DNA of 64,000 nucleotides. Source: Streptomyces sp. yr375. Lineage in GTDB: Bacteria; Actinomycetota; Actinomycetes; Streptomycetales; Streptomycetaceae. The notes beneath the pieces were generated by a model, which did not search any database, was not told the DNA's origin, and saw only the letters and a program-made list of their open reading frames with translations. The stretch lies in contig NZ_FOFF01000001.1 in the NCBI RefSeq assembly GCF_900110755.1, positions 538,431 to 602,430 of the forward strand, written 5' to 3'. The translations under genes and the position numbers were made by a program. Of this stretch, positions 8,766-17,210 are shown piece by piece; position 1 is the first letter of the stretch, and every line of letters starts with the position of its first letter.

Positions 8766-9155
8766 GGGAGGGCCGCTACCGCTCCAGCGGCACCCGGATG
8801 TCGAGCACGCACACGTCGTCGCGGCCCTCGGGGTCCAGCATCGTGCCGAGTAGCCGGTCCAGTGGGGCCCGGCCGGCCGTGCCGCGGTGGGCGGCGACCC
8901 GGGCGAGCCGCTTCAGGCCCCGGTCGATGCTCTCGGCGGGCCGTTCGACCCGCACCGGCGCGGGCGACGACTGAGGGCCGCTACCGCTCCAGTGGCACCC
9001 GGATGTCGAGTACGCACACGTCGTCGCGGCCCTCGGGGTCGAGCATCGTGCCGAGCAGCCGGTCCAGTGGGGCCCGGCCGGCCGTGCCGCGGTGGGCGGC
9101 GACCCGGGCGAGCCGCTCCAGGCCCCGGTCGATGCTCTCGGCGGGCCGTTCGACC
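8742..9155. repeat. Diverged tandem duplication of about 205 bp spanning two convergent gene ends
   Basis: Copy 1 (8742-8950) and copy 2 (8951-9155) start with CGCACCGGCGCGGGCGACGA and end with GGGCCGTTCGACC. Copy 1 has 4 extra bases after the stop codon (GAGGGAGGGCC versus GAGGGCC), and a few substitutions separate the copies. Each copy contains the last codons of the peptidoglycan-binding gene and the last 58 or so codons of the SpoIIE phosphatase gene. Copy 2 supplies the functional phosphatase 3' end. Confidence 0.93.
8776..8950 (-). pseudogene. Duplicated C-terminal remnant of the SpoIIE phosphatase gene
   Basis: Translated on the minus strand this segment repeats the last 57 or so residues of the downstream-reading phosphatase (VERPAESIDRGL through DIRVPLER and stop), with one visible change, LERLAR to LKRLAR. 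It has no start codon or ribosome site of its own in phase with the domain and is not joined to the phosphatase core. It is a by-product of the tandem duplication, not a separate gene. Confidence 0.85.
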
Positions 9156-11356
9156 AGGCCGTCGGTGTAGAGGAGGAGGCGGTCGCCGGGTTCCAGGCGG
9201 AGCTCCGCCTCCTCGTAGCGAGGTGTGTCGGTCGCGCCGAGCAGGACCCCGGTGGGGCGGTCCAGACAGCGCGCCGCACCGCCGCGTACCAGCAGCGGCG
9301 GCGGATGACCGGCCTGCGCCCACTTCAGGAGCCGTTCGGCCGGGCTGTAGCGGGCCAGGACCATGGTCGCCGAGCCGTGCGGGTCGCGGGAGTGCAGCAG
9401 CAGCGCGTTGAGCCGGGTGAGCGCCCCCGTCAGCGACGAACCGGTGATGATCATGCCCTTGGCGGTGAACCGCAGCAGGGCCATCGAGGCGACGGCGCCG
9501 ATGCCGTGCCCGGCGACGTCGCCGACCACGAACAGGGCGTCGCCGTCGGGCAGTTCGATGGCGCTGAACCAGTCGCCGCCGACGCTGAGGCCGGACTGCG
9601 CGGGCAGGTAGGCGATGTCGACGCGCAGCCCGGCCAGCCGCACGGGCTGCTTCGGCAGCGGCAGCAGCGCGTCCTGCAACCGGGCCGCGACCGTGCGCTC
9701 GGCCTGGAGCACGCCGTGCTGGGTGAGGATCGCCCGCTCGCTGGCGACGAGCGCGAGTTCGGCGCTGCGCTGCGCGGTCAGGTCCTGGACGAAGCCGTGC
9801 ACCTCGACGGGCGCGCCGTCGACGTCCGCGACCGCCTCGGCGACCACCCGCAGATGCCGGATGCCGTCCCGGGTGACGATCCGGAACGGCACGTCGCACG
9901 GCTGCCCGCCGCGCACCAGCTCCCCGACGGCACGCACCAGCACGGGCACGTCCTCCGGCAGGGCGAGGCGGGGGAAGCGGGCGAGCGGGACGACGCCGTG
10001 GGCGGGATCCCGCTCGAAGATGGTGAAGACCTGGGTGGACCAGTTCGCCTCGCCGGTGACCAGGTTCCAGGTCGCCCAGCCCAGGTTGCCCAGCCGCTGC
10101 ACGTCCGCCAGCCGCTGTTCCTGCCGGTCGGAGGGGTCGTGCCGGACCCAGCTCACGACCAGCCCGTCGCCCAGCCGCGCCGCCCGCGCCGAGTACGTGG
10201 CCAGCTCGCTCACCCCGGCCACCACCTGCTGCCGGGCGAACGGCTCGCCCTCGTACGGCCCTTCGCCGGACAGAGTGTCCAGGCAGCCCTGCCAGAGCGG
10301 CTCGTCGGCGATCTCCGGCCGGCACTCCAGCAGCCGCAGACCGACCAGTTCGCGCCCGCTGCGGCCCACGGTGTCGGAGGTCAGGCCGGTCGCGGCGTCG
10401 ATGCGGAAGTCCTCGACGCTCCCCGACGGGGAGCGCAGCGGGGCGAGCAGCACGGCGGCGACCGGCAGCCGGTCGAACACCGTCTGCACGGCGTCCGCGG
10501 CCGCCCCCGCCGTAGGAGTGCGCCGGGCGGCGAACGCTCGCAGCGGGCCCGCGCACAACCGGGCCACGGCCAGCAGGCGGTCCCGGACGTCGGGCGGGAA
10601 GACGCCCTCGCGGCGGCGCAGGACGCCGAGCGCGACGTCGGCCGTGTCCCCGGTCGCCACGGGCAGCCAGGCGCGTGACCCCCACCGCTCGGGCGGGTCC
10701 CCGATCAGCAGGTACCGCTTCGCGTCCGCGCGGGGGTCCTCCAGCCAGCGCGGCTCGCCGGTGTCCAGGACGTCCAGCGCGGCGATCCCGCCGAGCGGCG
10801 GCACCCGGCTCCACTGCGCGGCGAGCGTGTCGTCGAGGCCGGCGTGCCCTACGAGTTCCAGTCCGCCGGCGGGCAGCCGCGCGTAGATCAGCACGGCGTC
10901 GGCGCCCACGTCCGGGGCGAGCCGGTCGAGCAGGCACCGGGCGAGTTCGTGCGGGGTGCCGACGCGCACGAGGGCCCGGCCCAGACCGCCGAGCACGTCG
11001 GCGGCGCTCTCGCCGACCGCCGGCGCGGGCACGACCGCCCAGGTGGACGCGTCGGGCGCAGTCGGCTCCGGATCGGTGCGGGGGGCCGGGGCGAGGGCGC
11101 CGAGGAGGATCCAGCACTCCTCCAGCAGGGTGCGCCGCGCGCTCTTGGCCCGCCGCAGCAGCTCCTCCTGCGCGGCGTCCGGCGAGCAGCCGAGCTGCGC
11201 CATCACCGCGCCCTTGGCGCGCTCCACCACGGCCGAGGTCGCCGCGAGATCCTGGAGCCGGTCCAACTCCGCGCGCTGGCGCGCCACGACCCGGGTCAGC
11301 GCCGCCAGGTCGGGCACGCCGCCGGACTGCGCGGGCAGGGCGGGTTCGCTCGTCAC
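8981..11356 (-). CDS. ANTAR-GAF-PAS-SpoIIE (PP2C) serine phosphatase
   Basis: A 791-residue multidomain signalling protein. Residues about 30-85 look like an ANTAR RNA-binding module (VVERAKGAVMAQLGCSPDAA, then LLRRAK). A GAF-type sensor follows (about 105-265), then one or two PAS folds (about 290-540; a PAC-like VEVHGFVQDLTAQ is visible), and a C-terminal PP2C/SpoIIE domain with metal-binding motifs VGGDWFSAIELPDGDALFVVGD (broken here: VGGDWF, then VVGDVAGHGIGA) and the closing GRDDVCVLDIRV. SpoIIE phosphatases usually dephosphorylate anti-sigma-factor antagonists; no such partner is adjacent. The start is the GTG at 11356, giving VTSEPALPAQ; the frame extends further upstream but without a ribosome site I trust. 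Its 3' end lies in the duplication. Confidence 0.85.
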   Translation of the reverse strand: MTSEPALPAQSGGVPDLAALTRVVARQRAELDRLQDLAATSAVVERAKGAVMAQLGCSPDAAQEELLRRAKSARRTLLEECWILLGALAPAPRTDPEPTAPDASTWAVVPAPAVGESAADVLGGLGRALVRVGTPHELARCLLDRLAPDVGADAVLIYARLPAGGLELVGHAGLDDTLAAQWSRVPPLGGIAALDVLDTGEPRWLEDPRADAKRYLLIGDPPERWGSRAWLPVATGDTADVALGVLRRREGVFPPDVRDRLLAVARLCAGPLRAFAARRTPTAGAAADAVQTVFDRLPVAAVLLAPLRSPSGSVEDFRIDAATGLTSDTVGRSGRELVGLRLLECRPEIADEPLWQGCLDTLSGEGPYEGEPFARQQVVAGVSELATYSARAARLGDGLVVSWVRHDPSDRQEQRLADVQRLGNLGWATWNLVTGEANWSTQVFTIFERDPAHGVVPLARFPRLALPEDVPVLVRAVGELVRGGQPCDVPFRIVTRDGIRHLRVVAEAVADVDGAPVEVHGFVQDLTAQRSAELALVASERAILTQHGVLQAERTVAARLQDALLPLPKQPVRLAGLRVDIAYLPAQSGLSVGGDWFSAIELPDGDALFVVGDVAGHGIGAVASMALLRFTAKGMIITGSSLTGALTRLNALLLHSRDPHGSATMVLARYSPAERLLKWAQAGHPPPLLVRGGAARCLDRPTGVLLGATDTPRYEEAELRLEPGDRLLLYTDGLVERPAESIDRGLERLARVAAHRGTAGRAPLDRLLGTMLDPEGRDDVCVLDIRVPLER

Positions 11357-11456
11357 GCCTCGAGCATGGCACACCGACCCGGGATCGATCGGGGTCTTAC
11401 GGCGACGCCCCGGCCAGGCCCGATGCCGGTCGGGGCGGTGGCGCGGATCGCCTCGT

Positions 11457-11834
11457 TCAGCGCCCGGAGCCGTGCTCCACGAGGGCCTGGGTGACCGCGC
11501 GGACGCTGCGGGCGATGTGCTGCAACTGCATGACCTCGGCCGCGTACATCTTGATCGTGTGCTCGATGACCGACTCCGGCAGACCGAGCCGGGGCAGGTC
11601 GGCGCGGGCCGTCTGCAGCGCGGTGCGGGCCACCCGGACCTCGTTCTGCACCTGGATCTGCGCATGGCGGGCGAGCAGCACCGGGTGGCGCAGCAGCGCG
11701 GGGTAGCTCGCGTAGCGCGCGGGCACCAGTTCGCGCAGCCACTTGGCCGCCGAGCGCTCCCAGTCGTAGCTGCCGGGCGTCTTTACCTGGCACGGCCAGT
11801 CCGCGCTGATGCGAGTCGTCGTCGTGAGAGTCAT
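11457..11834 (-). CDS. Hypothetical protein, 125 residues
   Basis: I do not recognise the family. The product starts MTLTTTTRISADW, is mostly alpha-helical by composition and ends LVEHGSGR. It has no signal peptide, membrane segment, cysteine motif or repeat. GGAAG lies about 9 nt upstream of the ATG. An unusually A/T-rich promoter-like stretch upstream (11889-11917) supports real transcription. It reads toward the phosphatase gene but is 100 bp away from it, so co-transcription is possible. Confidence 0.65.
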   Translation of the reverse strand: MTLTTTTRISADWPCQVKTPGSYDWERSAAKWLRELVPARYASYPALLRHPVLLARHAQIQVQNEVRVARTALQTARADLPRLGLPESVIEHTIKMYAAEVMQLQHIARSVRAVTQALVEHGSGR

Positions 11835-11888
11835 GAGGATCGCTTCCGGGTGTGTGGCGTCGTTGCCAGTGGACCGACAGTCCGGAGC

Positions 11889-11917
11889 AGTATTTATATA
11901 TGCCGACTTCTTTGCAA
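11889..11917 (-). promoter_or_regulatory. A/T-rich promoter candidate for the 125-residue protein gene
   Basis: On the minus strand TTGCAA (11912-11917) could serve as a -35 element, followed by an A/T-rich run (11889-11902, ATATATAAATACT) offering -10 hexamers about 14-17 nt further. Such low-GC sequence is rare in this window. It lies about 55-85 bp upstream of the start codon at 11834. The exact hexamers are a guess. Confidence 0.45.
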
Positions 11918-12019
11918 GGAGTATGAAAACATTCATTCCCCAAATGTTCGCGATGGTCCCCGGCTCTTTCCGTGGGAGGGGGGCTGCTCTCGGGCTCGGG
12001 CGGGGCTGCGGGGCGCCGG

Positions 12020-12943
12020 TCACTCGCGCAGGAAGAACTGGTGCTGCTCGGCGATGTTCTCGTACTCCTCCAGCCGGGCCTGGGTGCGCTCGGGACCCGC
12101 GTCGCTCATGGCCTGGAGCAGCGCCGCCGCCATCACGCCGGGGGCCGCGTAGGAGTCGAAGACCAGGCGGGAGCCGGTGCCGATGGCGAAGGTCGCGTCG
12201 GCCTCGTCGGCCATCGGACCCAGCGCCAGGTCGGTGATCAGCGCGACCTTGAGACCGGCGGCGCGCGCGACCCGTACGGCGGTCAGCGTCTCCTGCGCGT
12301 GCCGGGGCATCGAGAACGCCAGCACCCAGGTCCCGCCCGCCGCCCGGGACTGCAACAAGGCGTCGTAGGCGACGCTGCCGCCCCGGGTCACCAGCCGGAC
12401 GTCCGGGTGGACCCGGCGGGCGGCGTAGGCGAAGTACTCGGCGAGCGAGGCGGAGATCCTGAGGCCCACGACGGTCAGCGGCGTCGACTGCGACAGCTTG
12501 CGGCCGACGTCGATGATCCGGTCCGGGTCGGTGAAGTCGCGCCGCAGGTTCTCCAGGTTCTCGATCTCGGCGTCGACCGCCGCCTGCAGCTCGTTGCTCC
12601 GGTTCACCTCGGCCGTCGCCGGACCGCCGGACAGCGCGCCCAGCGTGATCGACTGGAGCCGCTCGCGCAGCGCCGGATACCCGCTGAAGCCGACCGCCGC
12701 GGCGAACCGGGTCACCGAGGGCTGGCTGACCCCGACGCGCTCCGCGAGGTCGGTGATCGACAGGAACGCGGCCTCGTTGATGTGCTCGATCAAATACTGG
12801 GCGATGCGCCGTTGGCCGGGGGACAGATGGGGGCCGTCGAAGAGGGCCCGGAGCCGGGAGGTCGGGGACACCTCCGTCTCCGGACCGGTTCTGCCCGAGG
12901 TGATCGCGGACGCCTGTGCACGTGCCTGTTGCGGCGATGGCAC
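12020..12943 (-). CDS. MurR/RpiR-family transcriptional regulator
   Basis: A 307-residue protein with the RpiR layout: an N-terminal HTH_6 domain (about 40-110; RRIAQYLIEHINEAAFLSIT and ERVGVSQPSVTRFAAAVGFS) and a C-terminal SIS sugar-phosphate domain (about 150-290; TPLTVVGLRISASLAEYFAY). These regulators usually sense a phosphosugar. The longest frame starts at 12979, but AGGAGG ends 7 nt before a GTG at 12943, which I chose. On the minus strand upstream, two TGAGTT repeats 10 bp apart (12970-12985) could be an autoregulatory site. No sugar operon adjoins the gene directly; the nearest is the ROK/ABC locus 4 kb away. Confidence 0.9.
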   Translation of the reverse strand: MPSPQQARAQASAITSGRTGPETEVSPTSRLRALFDGPHLSPGQRRIAQYLIEHINEAAFLSITDLAERVGVSQPSVTRFAAAVGFSGYPALRERLQSITLGALSGGPATAEVNRSNELQAAVDAEIENLENLRRDFTDPDRIIDVGRKLSQSTPLTVVGLRISASLAEYFAYAARRVHPDVRLVTRGGSVAYDALLQSRAAGGTWVLAFSMPRHAQETLTAVRVARAAGLKVALITDLALGPMADEADATFAIGTGSRLVFDSYAAPGVMAAALLQAMSDAGPERTQARLEEYENIAEQHQFFLRE

Positions 12944-13041
12944 CTGTGCGCCTCCTTTGTCTTCCACGAAACTCAACATAACTCAGGGCTTCCGGCGGGC
13001 CGGGCGGGCGAAGACGCCCGGCCCGTCCCGGTGTGCGCGGC

Positions 13042-14712
13042 TCATCGCCGGTACAGGGTGATCGAATGTCCGACCTCGTCGACCGCCCGGCTGGAGTGCA
13101 GAAGCAACGCCAGCCGGCCCTTCGCCTTGGCGGCGGCGGAGTCCGACACGGCCAGCACTCCGTGCACCTGGCGGGCGGGCACCCGGCGCGGGTCGGGGGC
13201 TTTGATGCCGTAGTAGGCGGGCACCCCGCCGCCCTTGTACACGAGCCACACCCGCTCGCCCCGGTAGCGGCTGTGCAGCCGGTGCGCCAGCCGCCCCAGG
13301 TCCTGGCCCCAGTCCACGTTGGAGTCGTGCAGCCGCAGATGCGTCTTGGCCGGCCCGCCGAACGCCTCGTTGGAGTACGGCAGGTAGTAGGGGAACGTCC
13401 GCAGCGAGCTGACGGCGACGAACGCCACCAGCACCGCCGCCGCCACCCGGGTCCACCGCGGGCGCACCGCCAGGACACAGCCGGCCGCCACGGCCAGGAA
13501 CATCGGCAGGAACACGGCGTACCGGGTGCCCAGGTCCCGGGACCCGGTCATGGCCGAGGCCAGCAGCACGGCGGCCGGGACGAGCACGTACGGCGCGGCG
13601 GGCCGCAGCCGGCGCACCGCGAGCAGCGCGACCGCCCCGGCCGTCCACAGGGCGAGCATGCCCAGCGGCGTCTTCACGACCAGCGCGACCGGCAGGTAGT
13701 ACCACCGCGAACCGGAGTACACATGCCCGAACAGGAACCCCTGCCACGTCTCGTTCTCCAGGCCGAACTGGATCCGCATGCCGTCCCGGTACGCCTCCGG
13801 GAAGGGCATCAGGCGGACGAGGAGCCCGCGCGCCCCGTGCACCACGGGCACATGGGTCGACCGGGGATCCCAGCGCAGCAGCGGATCGACCACCAGATAG
13901 CTGACCCAGACGGCGGCCACGGCGGCCACCGCCACAACTCCCGCCGCCGACAAGGCCTTTCGCAGGTCGCGGGGGCGGCGGGTCCACATCGCCAGCGCGG
14001 CCAGGGCCATCAGCACGGGGACCGCGGGCAGCATGCTCATCTTCGTGGCGAGGCCCGCGCCCAGCGCGACCCCCGCGAGCGGCAGGAACAGCCGCGGCCT
14101 GCCGAGGCGGGCCCGCCACAGCAGCCACACCGACGTCAGCAGGAAGCCCGCCGCCGGGACGTCCAGCGTCGCCAGCGAACCGTGCGCGACGACGTCGGGG
14201 GAGAAGGCGTACAGGGCGAGCGCCGTCAGCGCGGCGACCGGTCCGGCCAGGTCGCGGGCGAAGGCGAACACCACCAGGCCGAACAGCAGCGTCAGCGCGA
14301 TCACCGGCAGCCGCGCCCACAGCATCAGCCGCCAGGGGTCGTTGCCCGACTCGTACAACAGGTGCCGGCCCGCCGTCTCCTGGGTGCCGGTGAACGAGGC
14401 GTCGACGTGCGGGTGGGCGAGGGCCACGCCGACGGCGACGACGAGCTTGCCGAGCGGCGGGTGCTCCGGGTTGTAGCGCACCCGGTGCTCGCGCAGGTAG
14501 TCGGCCGCCGTGGCGACGTACACCGGTTCGTCGATGGTCGGCGTCTGCCGCACCGCCGACGTGACCATCGCGACGGCCATCTGCGCGAGCAGCAGGACCA
14601 CCAGGAGCGGCACCAGCCGTCGTCGTCGACGCGCCGACGGCGTGGGCCGGGCCGCCCCCGCGTCGGAGGCGGGCCCGGGCTCCAGGGTCGTGTGCAGTTC
14701 GCGCGCCATCAT
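13042..14712 (-). CDS. GT-C-type (GT39/ArnT-like) membrane glycosyltransferase
   Basis: A 556-residue polytopic protein with about ten hydrophobic segments. The first outer loop carries TPTIDEPVYVATAADYL and YNPEHPPLGK, an acidic motif and HPPL signature typical of polyprenyl-phosphate-dependent GT-C/GT39 transferases. A C-terminal soluble region follows (PYSNEAFGG, then DSNVDWGQDLGRL, then YYGIKAPDP). These enzymes move a sugar from a polyprenyl-phosphate donor to a protein or glycan outside the membrane. Donor and acceptor are unknown. Two adjacent ATG codons (14712 and 14709) are possible starts. The upstream gene, 92 bp away on the same strand, encodes an exported PAP2-like enzyme. Confidence 0.8.
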   Translation of the reverse strand: MMARELHTTLEPGPASDAGAARPTPSARRRRRLVPLLVVLLLAQMAVAMVTSAVRQTPTIDEPVYVATAADYLREHRVRYNPEHPPLGKLVVAVGVALAHPHVDASFTGTQETAGRHLLYESGNDPWRLMLWARLPVIALTLLFGLVVFAFARDLAGPVAALTALALYAFSPDVVAHGSLATLDVPAAGFLLTSVWLLWRARLGRPRLFLPLAGVALGAGLATKMSMLPAVPVLMALAALAMWTRRPRDLRKALSAAGVVAVAAVAAVWVSYLVVDPLLRWDPRSTHVPVVHGARGLLVRLMPFPEAYRDGMRIQFGLENETWQGFLFGHVYSGSRWYYLPVALVVKTPLGMLALWTAGAVALLAVRRLRPAAPYVLVPAAVLLASAMTGSRDLGTRYAVFLPMFLAVAAGCVLAVRPRWTRVAAAVLVAFVAVSSLRTFPYYLPYSNEAFGGPAKTHLRLHDSNVDWGQDLGRLAHRLHSRYRGERVWLVYKGGGVPAYYGIKAPDPRRVPARQVHGVLAVSDSAAAKAKGRLALLLHSSRAVDEVGHSITLYRR

Positions 14713-14804
14713 CCGCCCTGCGGTGACACCGGCCGTGCGGTGGCGGGAGCGATCCCAAGCAGCCTCATGGGGCTACTCTGCATCAGCTCCCGCCCCTTCG
14801 GGGG

Positions 14805-16721
14805 CTACCGCGTCAGGAGTCGTACCGACAGACCGTCCGCCGTGTACACGGGTACGGCCCGCAGGCGGTCGGAGTTCAGTTCGATCCGGTCGAACTGGCC
14901 GCGCAGCGCCGACGCGTCGATCACCGGGACGGTCGTCCCGGCGGCCGGCGGCTGCTCGGCGTCCAGCCGCAGCGACAGCACCGCGCCCTTCTCCAGCCGG
15001 ACCCGCCCGGACACGGTGAGGACCGCGCCGTGGTGGCCGCGCAGCGTCAGGTCCAGCACCGCGCCGGACCCCTGGGCCCACCCGCCGCGCACCCGCACCG
15101 GCGCGTCCGCGCGCAGCGTGCCGCCGGTCAGCCGCACATCGCCCTGGCCCAGCGCGTTCGCGTGCCCGGCGACGAGCACGCCCGCCTCCAGCACGGTGCC
15201 GCCGTGGTAGCGGTTGTGCCCGGTCAGGGTCAGCGTGCCGGAGCCGCGCTTGGTCAGACCGCCGTCGCCCGCGATGTCGTTGCGCCAGGCGTCGGCCGCC
15301 TGGAAGCCGCCCTGGGCCGCGTCCAGGGTGACCGTGACGTCGGAGTCGAAGGAGCCGTAACCGTCCGCCGCCGCGAACAGGTTGAGTCGGCCCCACTGCT
15401 CGAAGCCGTCCAGCAGCACGTACCCGGAGGGCAGCGCGGTGGTGCGCAGCACCTCGCGGCGCTGGGCCGCCGTCAGGTACGGCTGCCGGGTCTCCAGCAG
15501 CACCTCGGCGCCCTTGGGCACGGTGAGGGGGTTCTCGCGGCCCTCCTGGTCGAGGATGTACGTCAGCTTCGGCTCGACGACGCGGGCGTTGGCCTCGCGG
15601 TCGGCGTACTTGTCGGAGGCGTCGGAGTGCGCGTGGGCGAACAGGGTGTCGGCGGTGGTGCCGGTCTGCCGGGTGAAGTAGGCCAGGGCCTGGGCGCGGG
15701 CGGCCGTCTTCAGCTCGGCGTTGGCCGGGTCGGCGAGGGTCGCGGCGGCGAGGGCGGTGGCCATGATCCGGCCGCCGAGCACGTCGACGGGGGAGTGCAT
15801 GCCGGCCACGATCCGGGTGTGGCTGAGCTCCAGGGCGCGGGTCACCAGCTCCTGGAACCGCTCGGGCACCGCGTACGCGAGCGCGAGCGAGGCCAGGTGG
15901 AAGGCGTTGGTGTGGCCGCTGGGGAAGCCGCCGTCGTCGGCGGCGGAGGTGCCGCGCTGGCGCAGCAGTTGCGGGACGACGACCACCTTCGAGTCGTACA
16001 CCGGGTAGCCGAACGCGTCGGTCTGCCCGGTCGGGACGACCTCGCTGTTCGCGTTCATGCGCCACGGCCGCGGGTACTGGAAGGCGGCCTTGGCCGGGTT
16101 GCCGGAGGCGAACGGGCCGCGCACGGTGTCGACGAGGGTGGCGACCTGGCCGAGGTCGGAGGTGTGCGAGCCGGCGCCGATCGCGGACCCGGCGGGCGCG
16201 TCGGCGGGCACGGCGTCGTTGATCGTGGTCGCGGGCGTGGTGTCGGGCGCGGCGGTGATCGACGTGACCGCCTTGGCGCCGGCCTTGTACAGGTCCGCCA
16301 GCGGACCGAGACCGGCGATCATCGCGTAGCTCTGGTGCTGGCGGTCGTGGACGAACGCCTCCCGGCCCTGCGCGTCCGTGCGGGAGCGGGTGACGTCGAC
16401 GCAGTAGCGCACGTTGGCGCGCAGTATGTCGGGCCGCAGCGCGGTGCCGGTGTTCCACGCCGGGCCGGTCTTCCACACCTTCGCGAAGCCGCCGAGGACC
16501 CGCACCACGGCGTTGGTCTCGGGCGTGAGGTTCGCCGTGACGTTCGTCCGGTAGTCGTCGACGAACGCGAGCGCGCCGGCGGCGGCCTTCGCGTCGGCCG
16601 CGCCCAGCCAGGAGACCAGCGTCGGGGCGGCGACCAGGGCCGCCGAGCCACCGAAGGAGACCTTCAGGAAACGCCTTCTGTTCACGGCCGAGGGGGAGCG
16701 GAGCCCGGCGGATGACGGCAT
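14805..16721 (-). CDS. Tat-exported PAP2/vanadium-haloperoxidase-like phosphatase with beta-strand repeat tail
   Basis: A 638-residue protein. A twin-arginine signal is visible (NRRRFLKVSFGG, residues 14-25). The PAP2/haloperoxidase catalytic motifs are intact: GGFPSGH with His270, and SHTRIVAGMHSPVD with His301, Arg303, His309 and Asp313. The C-terminal part (about 490-600) contains LTKRGSGTLTLTGHNRY and LEAGVLVAGHANALG, matching the autotransporter-associated beta-strand repeat, so it is a fusion of enzyme and beta-helix-like tail. It probably hydrolyses a phosphate ester outside the cell; a halogenating activity cannot be excluded. It is divergent from the ROK gene across a 489-bp gap. Confidence 0.82.
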   Translation of the reverse strand: MPSSAGLRSPSAVNRRRFLKVSFGGSAALVAAPTLVSWLGAADAKAAAGALAFVDDYRTNVTANLTPETNAVVRVLGGFAKVWKTGPAWNTGTALRPDILRANVRYCVDVTRSRTDAQGREAFVHDRQHQSYAMIAGLGPLADLYKAGAKAVTSITAAPDTTPATTINDAVPADAPAGSAIGAGSHTSDLGQVATLVDTVRGPFASGNPAKAAFQYPRPWRMNANSEVVPTGQTDAFGYPVYDSKVVVVPQLLRQRGTSAADDGGFPSGHTNAFHLASLALAYAVPERFQELVTRALELSHTRIVAGMHSPVDVLGGRIMATALAAATLADPANAELKTAARAQALAYFTRQTGTTADTLFAHAHSDASDKYADREANARVVEPKLTYILDQEGRENPLTVPKGAEVLLETRQPYLTAAQRREVLRTTALPSGYVLLDGFEQWGRLNLFAAADGYGSFDSDVTVTLDAAQGGFQAADAWRNDIAGDGGLTKRGSGTLTLTGHNRYHGGTVLEAGVLVAGHANALGQGDVRLTGGTLRADAPVRVRGGWAQGSGAVLDLTLRGHHGAVLTVSGRVRLEKGAVLSLRLDAEQPPAAGTTVPVIDASALRGQFDRIELNSDRLRAVPVYTADGLSVRLLTR

Positions 16722-16967
16722 GGGTGATGCCTCTCTGGAGTTCTTCGGCCGTGCGGCCGGCGGGAAGAGGTGCGATCCACGCGGCCCGCGGGTCTGGTGA
16801 CGACCGTGAGCCGGATGACGCTGATGACGCTGCTGAGCGAAGATCTACGGCCGTGCTGTGTCTCTTCTGCGATGGTGCGGCAACCGGAACATGTCATACG
16901 GGTGAACGTGCGCCCGGCACCGCCCGGAGCCGAACACGCCACCGCCACCACGCCCTTGACCAGCGGC

Positions 16968-17019
16968 CACGACGTCTTGCCCCTCACGCGCGCGTAAGCG
17001 TGAGAGGCAAGACGTCGTG
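16968..17019. promoter_or_regulatory. 52-bp imperfect palindrome / long hairpin
   Basis: CACGACGTCTTGCC (16968-16981) pairs with GGCAAGACGTCGTG (17006-17019), and inside it CTCACGC (16983-16989) pairs with GCGTGAG (16998-17004), with one C/A mismatch between the two stems and an 8-nt loop. It sits between divergent genes, so it is not a normal terminator. An operator, a small structured RNA or a protein-binding dyad are possible. Confidence 0.6.
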
Positions 17020-17111
17020 CATGGATGACTCGGTGTACACGGCGGACTCGGTGGACTAGGGAAGCCCCGGGACGGGCCTCTGGTGAGGCACGGCAGGCGA
17101 GTACCGTGAAG

Positions 17112-17135
17112 TTCGTTAGGAAGTTAACTAACGAA
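17112..17135. promoter_or_regulatory. ROK-type operator candidate
   Basis: TTCGTTAG (17112-17119) and CTAACGAA (17128-17135) are perfect 8-bp inverted arms around GAAGTTAA, with GTTAAC at the centre edge. A/T-rich palindromes with TTAG/CTAA arms are usual upstream of ROK regulators. It lies 76 bp before the ROK start codon, where an autoregulatory site would be expected. Confidence 0.6.
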
Positions 17136-17210
17136 GTACAGTGCGTCAAGAGTCATCGCGAACCCGACCATTCGGCGGGCCCGCGGCCCTGTACCCGTGT
17201 GGGGGAACCT

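Larger units (their letters stand above)
16722..17210. other. 489-bp divergent intergenic region
   Basis: No convincing gene is present: frames here lack ribosome sites and typical codon bias. The region holds a 52-bp imperfect palindrome (16968-17019) and a ROK-type operator candidate (17112-17135). On the minus side an AGAGAGG ribosome site precedes the PAP2-like gene. Confidence 0.6.
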
